From a virus, in the IMG/VR virus record IMGVR_UViG_3300034198_011944, positions 1 through 29,322 of that record: 29,322 bases of DNA; one strand, written 5' to 3'. Shown piece by piece: positions 25,485 through 29,322 of the stretch (positions are counted from its first letter, which is position 1; each line of letters starts with the position of its first letter). The notes beneath the pieces were generated by a model, which worked only from the letters and a program-made list of their open reading frames with translations, was not told the origin of the DNA and did no database searches. Both the position numbers and the translations under genes were made by a program.

Positions 25485-26793
25485 TAAAAAACAATTTAGC
25501 TCATTTGAAAATATAGAAAAAGATTTTGTTGATGAAACAGGTATTGAATGGTTTTGTCCCGAACCCTATGGTAATATTTACACTGAAACAACTGGTGAAT
25601 ATAAAGCGTGCTGTTCTGGTGCAGATTTTTATGATGTTAAAACTGATACACATACTCCTATTGAGGCAATGAATTGTAGTAAGGCAAAAGAATTAAGAAA
25701 AGCTTTTGTTACTAAAGATAAAAAAATATTAAACGAACATTGTCAAATGTGTATTGTACAAGAGAAAAGTGGTATAAAAAGTTCTAGGCAATATTCAATG
25801 GAACACTATGTTGATAATAAAACTGGTTTTGATAGTGCAGTAAAAATAGCTAAACAAGTAAAAGAAGATCCTAAAATAGATATTAAGCCAGAGTTTTTTC
25901 ATACAATGGAGCATTTGGCTGGAGGAGGTAATTTTTGTAACTTAAAATGTTTAATGTGTCACCCTTATAAAAGTTCTTCTTTTGCAAGTGAGGCTTTAGA
26001 ATTAGGAGAAGATATTAGCGTATTTAATGTAACTAAACCTTTAATAAAACCTCCAACTAATAAAAAAGTTAATGATGAAATACAAGGTTACATATTAGAA
26101 AGGTTAGATGAAATAAAATTTACTGGTGGTGAACCATTAATGATACCTTACAATTATGAATTGTTACAAAAAGCTGTAGATTTAAAAACATCTTACAAAC
26201 AAAATTTAAGAATTATTACTAATGGTACAAATATTCCTAAAATGAAAGGTAAAGATATTTTTGATTATATACCTCATTTTAAATATGTTACTTTTAATAT
26301 TTCTATAGAAGCTTGGGGAGTAAGAAATAATTATATAAGATATCCTAGTGATTTTAATAAAATTTTAGATAACGCAAATAAACTAGCAAATACTTTTTCT
26401 AATGTTAGTGTTTCTTTTGTATCTACGATTAATTCTCTAAACATAGGATATGTAGATGATTTTTTTAGATATCCACCTTTAGTCAATAAAAAATTTAGAC
26501 AACCTGTTATGTCCTCTTATGTATTAAAATGGGAAGATTTTAAAACTGACTCATATCACGGTATGAATATATCTTCTTTGCCTTATGATATTAGAGAAAA
26601 ATATTTAAATAGATACTTTACATTAGAATCCGATATCGCTATAAAAATGAGACCATATATAAAAATATTAGAAAATAGAGATCATAATATGGACGATACT
26701 AAAATTTTAATTAGTAGATTAAAAAAACGAGACAAGTTAAGAAATACAAATCTTTTAGAAATGTGGCCAGAGTGGGAAAAGTACTATGTATGA
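25477..26793 (+). CDS. radical SAM enzyme with N-terminal twitch-type domain
   Basis: This 438-residue protein has the radical SAM cluster motif Cys-x3-Cys-x2-Cys at C154, C158 and C161 (GGNFCNLKCLMCHP) and the SAM-binding GGEP at 217-220. Before the core are C27, C45, C46, C67, C89 and C92. They form the extra cysteine set of the N-terminal twitch radical SAM family, in which the auxiliary-cluster domain precedes the barrel rather than following it as in SPASM proteins. Members are common in marine T4-like phages. It would carry one SAM-cleaving [4Fe-4S] cluster and probably an auxiliary cluster. The substrate is unknown, but related auxiliary-cluster enzymes often modify peptides or sugars. 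It overlaps both neighbours by eight bases. Confidence 0.9.
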   Translation: MTDKKQFSSFENIEKDFVDETGIEWFCPEPYGNIYTETTGEYKACCSGADFYDVKTDTHTPIEAMNCSKAKELRKAFVTKDKKILNEHCQMCIVQEKSGIKSSRQYSMEHYVDNKTGFDSAVKIAKQVKEDPKIDIKPEFFHTMEHLAGGGNFCNLKCLMCHPYKSSSFASEALELGEDISVFNVTKPLIKPPTNKKVNDEIQGYILERLDEIKFTGGEPLMIPYNYELLQKAVDLKTSYKQNLRIITNGTNIPKMKGKDIFDYIPHFKYVTFNISIEAWGVRNNYIRYPSDFNKILDNANKLANTFSNVSVSFVSTINSLNIGYVDDFFRYPPLVNKKFRQPVMSSYVLKWEDFKTDSYHGMNISSLPYDIREKYLNRYFTLESDIAIKMRPYIKILENRDHNMDDTKILISRLKKRDKLRNTNLLEMWPEWEKYYV

Positions 26794-27361
26794 AATTAAA
26801 GAATTTAACGAACATTTAAATTTAAATTTTTTTTATAACAAATGTAACGAAAAAAAATTTTATAATAACAGTTCTAAAGAGAAGTTATATGATTCATTAA
26901 AAAATGAAAAAGAATTTAAATTGTGGATATTGTATTACAATAACAACCCTGTTGGTAGTACTGCTGTTCATAGTTTTGATGATGTAATGGGTACAAGTAG
27001 TTATAGAATATGTGCAAGAACGTGTGTACTTAGTGAAGAAACACATTTACATAATATAAGAACTTTAAACAAAACTATTTTACAACATCAAAATATAACC
27101 TCTCAATTTTTTATACCTATATGTTTAGAGTGGGTTAATAAAAAAGGTAATGTATATATTACTACAAGTAACAAAGATGTAGCTAGTATGAAAGGTGTAC
27201 ATAATGTATATGCCCCTGCATTATCTAAAAAAGGTATATTAAAGAACATAAAAGACGTTCTTTATAAAGGAACAAAACAAACTGTATGGCAACTATTTCC
27301 TGATATTTTCTTAAATAGTTTAAATAAGTATCATAAATGGGATTATAAATATATAAATTAA
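26786..27361 (+). CDS. possible GNAT-type acetyltransferase
   Basis: This 191-residue protein has a helix followed by WILYYNNNPVGSTAVHSFD (47-65), the beta-strand pair that opens the GNAT fold. A conserved-looking RICARTCVL (74-82), a TLNKTILQHQNIT helix, and ICLEWVNKKGNVYITTSNK (112-130) follow. The usual acetyl-CoA loop (R/Q-x2-G-x-G/A) is not evident, so the call rests on the general plan only. Its start overlaps the radical SAM gene by eight bases (ATGTATGA), so it ends the cassette. A late promoter octamer lies within its last codons and serves the next gene. Confidence 0.42.
   Translation: MYEIKEFNEHLNLNFFYNKCNEKKFYNNSSKEKLYDSLKNEKEFKLWILYYNNNPVGSTAVHSFDDVMGTSSYRICARTCVLSEETHLHNIRTLNKTILQHQNITSQFFIPICLEWVNKKGNVYITTSNKDVASMKGVHNVYAPALSKKGILKNIKDVLYKGTKQTVWQLFPDIFLNSLNKYHKWDYKYIN
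27344..27351 (+). promoter_or_regulatory. T4-type late promoter before the gene at 27372
   Basis: An exact TATAAATA lies in the last codons of the preceding gene. A start around 27357 would give a leader of about 15 bases that contains the complete AAGGAG (27360-27365), so promoter, ribosome binding site and ATG are correctly ordered. Confidence 0.6.
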
Positions 27362-27365
27362 GGAG
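27360..27365 (+). promoter_or_regulatory. strong Shine-Dalgarno sequence for the gene at 27372
   Basis: AAGGAG sits six bases before the ATG and overlaps the stop codon of the acetyltransferase-like gene. Confidence 0.75.
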
Positions 27366-27371
27366 TGAATT

Positions 27372-27560
27372 ATGACAATTAAAATTAATGGTAAAGATTA
27401 TGATGAAACTAAATTTAGTGATAAATTAAAAAATTACATCATAGCAAGACAAGAGATACAAAACAATAAAACAAGATTAATTGTAGAACTTGAAAAAATA
27501 GACGTATTGACTGAATATTATAATAATAAGATAACAGAAGAATTAAAAATAGAAAGTTAA
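27372..27560 (+). CDS. small helical protein (DUF6447-like)
   Basis: This 62-residue protein opens with a short beta-hairpin (TIKINGKDYDETKFSDK) followed by one long helix from about residue 18 with repeated Ile and Leu, probably a coiled coil. The plan 'IDG-x-x-Y...LS...K..' then helix matches a small family found beside tail genes of marine phages, which I associate with DUF6447. No function is established. It has its own late promoter and strong ribosome binding site, which suggests substantial late expression and a return from the enzyme cassette to structural genes. Confidence 0.65.
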   Translation: MTIKINGKDYDETKFSDKLKNYIIARQEIQNNKTRLIVELEKIDVLTEYYNNKITEELKIES

Positions 27561-27566
27561 TATTAA

Positions 27567-27908
27567 ATGGCAGCTGTAGCAAACCTATCAATAGATCAAG
27601 GAGCAACATTTTCTTCAGATGTTACGATTAAAGGATTTGATGGAAATGTTTTTAACTTGACAGGTTACACAGCTAGAGCAAAGTTAGCCAAAGGTTATTC
27701 ATCTACAAGAACAAGAACAAATATTACTTGTACTATTGCCAATGACGCCACTTCTGGCGTAATTACATTGTCTCTTACAGATGCTCAAACTGCTGCTTTA
27801 GACGCAGAAAGATATGTTTACGACTTGGAAATAGTCTCAGGTAACGGTGTAGTTACAAGAGCTTTAGAAGGTATAATAACTGTTAGACCAGAAGTTACTA
27901 CCGCTTAA
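27567..27908 (+). CDS. small beta-sandwich virion protein (BppU-N-terminal-like)
   Basis: This 113-residue protein has the sequence of strands LSIDQGATFSSDVTI, NVFNLTGYTARAKLA, SGVITLSLTDAQTAAL and ERYVYDLEIVSG, ending GIITVRPEVT. The 'G-x-T-F ... D/NLTGYTARA ... LSLTxxQTAAL ... YVYDLEI' pattern is widespread in small phage structural proteins with an immunoglobulin-like or BppU N-terminal-like fold. Such proteins usually attach fibres or decorate the tail. It is complete for the family. The start lies six bases after the previous stop, with no clear Shine-Dalgarno sequence. Confidence 0.7.
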   Translation: MAAVANLSIDQGATFSSDVTIKGFDGNVFNLTGYTARAKLAKGYSSTRTRTNITCTIANDATSGVITLSLTDAQTAALDAERYVYDLEIVSGNGVVTRALEGIITVRPEVTTA

Positions 27909-27935
27909 TTATTGTATATTATAAGTTAAAATTAA

Positions 27936-27943
27936 TATAAATA
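27936..27943 (+). promoter_or_regulatory. T4-type late promoter before the gene at 27962
   Basis: An exact TATAAATA sits in the 53-base gap between two small structural genes. A start near 27949 leaves AAGG (27952-27955) in the leader, six bases before the ATG at 27962. Confidence 0.65.
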
Positions 27944-27961
27944 TAGAGAAAAAGGTACTGA

Positions 27962-28246
27962 ATGGCTAACATAACTGCTACTATTAATTCTAATAATACA
28001 ACTAGCGCACAGATTAACTCACCGACTTCAACGGGTCCTCAAAGAGTATCAATTACTATACCTGCGGGTTCAGCAGTTGTTAATGGCCAATTACAATTAA
28101 AATTATTAGCAGATGTAGATACTGTAACAGAAGGTTTAAATGATGGCGCAATGTTACAATATAGAGCAAGCGATCAAAAATTTGTTACACGTAACGAAAT
28201 AATTACTACTACAGGAAATCTTACTATGAACGGAGGAGAGTACTAA
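27962..28246 (+). CDS. small tail-fibre-associated protein
   Basis: This 94-residue protein has a Thr/Asn-rich start (ANITATINSNNTTSAQINS) and a central strand (QRVSITIPAGSAV). It ends with LADVDTVTEGLNDGAMLQYR followed by KFVTRNEI, a motif common in phage fibre proteins. It is short and complete, with its own late promoter and ribosome binding site. The last codons encode NGGEY, and the AGGAG within them serves as the ribosome binding site of the next gene. It is probably a connector of the fibre encoded downstream. Confidence 0.68.
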   Translation: MANITATINSNNTTSAQINSPTSTGPQRVSITIPAGSAVVNGQLQLKLLADVDTVTEGLNDGAMLQYRASDQKFVTRNEIITTTGNLTMNGGEY

Positions 28247-28249
28247 TTA

Positions 28250-29322
28250 ATGGCAACAATTTTAAGGATAAAACGTTCATCAGCTGCAGGAAAACCTACT
28301 ACACTTAAATTAGGAGAAATTGCTTATGCTTATGGTACTACGCCCGGTAGTTTTCCACAACAATTATTTTTAGGGGTAGATGGTGTTGATGGTAATGGTG
28401 ATGCCCAACGTATTGCAGTAATAGGTGGAGAATTTTTTACAGCATTATTAGATCATGCACCAGGTACATTAACTGCTGGTTCAAGTATAATTGTAGATTC
28501 TAATAAAGCTATTGATTCTTTAATTATTGGTAACTCAACATCTTTAGGTGGTGAATTACAATTAAAAGAAGCTACTAATAATGGTGCTAATTATATAGGA
28601 TTAAAAGCTCCTAATAATGTTGCAGTAACTAAAGTTTATACACTACCTTTATCAGATGGTAGTTCTGGACAGTATTTAAAAACTGATGGTAATGGCCAAT
28701 TATCTTTTGGCGTTGCAGATGAATTTGTTATAGGAAATAATGCTTCAGCTGGTGGGGTATTAAAATTAAATGAAGCCACAGCTAATGGAACTAATTATGT
28801 AGGATTTCAAGCTCCTGTTGCTCTTGTTGGTAATCAAATTTGGACATTACCTACAGTAGATGGAGCTGCTGAAGAATATTTAAAGACAGATGGTTCAGGT
28901 AATTTATCTTTTGGTATAGCAAACAATATAAATGTAGGTAATAGTTCTTCTGTAACTGGTAGTGTTAGATTTAGAGAACTTACTACTAACGGAACACATT
29001 ATGTAGAATTAAAAGCTCCAACCGCACTTGCAGCTAATAGATCTTTTACTTTACCTTCAACAGATGGAACTGCTGGTCAATATTTAAAAACTGACGGTTC
29101 AGGTAATTTAGCTTTTCAAACAGTTGATACTACACTTGAAATATCCACTGATTCTGGTTCAGGATCTTTTGAAACAAATCAAACATTAACAATTACCGGC
29201 GGTACAGCATTAGATTCATCTTTTGATGATTCAACAAATACAATTACAATTAATGTAACTAATGCTTCAATTGGTACAACACAGTTAACAGATGCTGGTG
29301 TTACAAACGTAAAATTAGCAAA
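28250..29322 (+). CDS. tail-fibre protein, partial (runs off the window)
   Basis: An open frame of 357 codons starts at ATG 28250 and continues past the window end without a stop. The N-terminus (MATILRIKRSSAAGKPTTLK, then LGEIAYAYG, about 1-30) is the attachment domain found on many marine phage fibres and baseplate proteins. Residues about 94-290 hold three repeats of 68-69 residues, each with 'ATxNGxNYVGxKAP ... TLPxxDGxxxQYLKTDGxGxLSFG'. After residue 291 a Thr/Ser-rich shaft region follows, ending TDAGVTNVKLA. The tip is outside the window. AGGAG at 28234-28238, inside the previous gene, is about eleven bases before the start. It is probably one of the long or side fibres that contact the host. 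Confidence 0.8.
   Translation, partial: MATILRIKRSSAAGKPTTLKLGEIAYAYGTTPGSFPQQLFLGVDGVDGNGDAQRIAVIGGEFFTALLDHAPGTLTAGSSIIVDSNKAIDSLIIGNSTSLGGELQLKEATNNGANYIGLKAPNNVAVTKVYTLPLSDGSSGQYLKTDGNGQLSFGVADEFVIGNNASAGGVLKLNEATANGTNYVGFQAPVALVGNQIWTLPTVDGAAEEYLKTDGSGNLSFGIANNINVGNSSSVTGSVRFRELTTNGTHYVELKAPTALAANRSFTLPSTDGTAGQYLKTDGSGNLAFQTVDTTLEISTDSGSGSFETNQTLTITGGTALDSSFDDSTNTITINVTNASIGTTQLTDAGVTNVKLA
28530..29120 (+). repeat. three tandem 68-69-residue fibre repeats
   Basis: Copies begin near 28530, 28733 and 28937, about 204-207 bases apart. All three contain the words VGN/IGN, then 'ATNNGANYIGLKAP', 'ATANGTNYVGFQAP' and 'LTTNGTHYVELKAP', then 'GQYLKTDGNGQLSFG', 'EEYLKTDGSGNLSFG' and 'GQYLKTDGSGNLAF'. 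They form a tandem beta-repeat shaft in the fibre protein. Confidence 0.8.

Noticed and set aside
27909-27961. Rho-independent terminator in the gaps at 5465-5518 and 27909-27961
   Set aside because: Both gaps are nearly pure A and T and hold late octamers. Neither contains a GC-rich inverted repeat followed by a T run.
6195-29322. Diversity-generating retroelement, CRISPR array, tRNA genes or insertion sequences
   Set aside because: I saw no reverse transcriptase, no template and variable repeat pair, no short spaced direct repeats, no cloverleaf-like segment and no transposase. The repeats present are diverged protein-level repeats in structural genes.

Overview
This window is the baseplate and tail-fibre part of the late region of a T4-like myovirus with very low GC. 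Every gene I support lies on the + strand, the genes are packed end to end, and no gene-free stretch reaches 300 bases. Three things point to the phage type. PAAR, gp25, gp6, gp7 and gp8 homologues of the T4 baseplate are recognisable by motif. Exact copies of the T4 late promoter octamer TATAAATA sit directly before several genes. The tail proteins include long, Gly/Ser/Thr-rich ones of the sort known from marine T4-like phages. The AT-richness and the extra genes suggest a marine host such as SAR11/Pelagibacter or a similar AT-rich bacterium. That host is an inference, since no host gene is present.

Layout. 1-246: two tiny Lys-rich genes in overlapping frames. 246-5464: the baseplate block, with PAAR spike tip (gp5.4-like), gp25, gp6 and a gp7-like protein that keeps the T4 gp7 C-terminal region but not its large N-terminal part. 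5519-19264: a short protein with the gp9/gp10-type N-terminal anchor, started by TTG behind two tandem late promoters; an 1822-residue repeat-rich virion protein; gp8 with a large insertion; and a 2038-residue DUF4815-type protein. 19266-21617: a coiled-coil miniprotein and three fibre-like proteins, the last with a cupredoxin-like domain. 21639-22103: an unknown gene with a strong Shine-Dalgarno sequence.

22112-27361 is an accessory cassette of six tightly coupled genes placed between structural genes: two DxD glycosyltransferase-like proteins, an Asp/Asn beta-hydroxylase-like 2-oxoglutarate/Fe(II) oxygenase, a 484-residue unknown protein, a radical SAM enzyme with N-terminal twitch-type cysteines, and a possible GNAT acetyltransferase. 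27372 to the end returns to small structural genes and a fibre gene cut by the window edge.

How it may work together. The first two-thirds builds the baseplate wedge and its periphery. Several of those proteins share the same short beta-rich modules, as if a common building block had spread through the baseplate. The enzyme cassette lies inside the late tail region and has no sign of separate regulation, so its simplest role is to modify virion proteins (hydroxylation, glycosylation, acylation) or a surface glycan during late infection. That is an inference and is the most interesting open question here.
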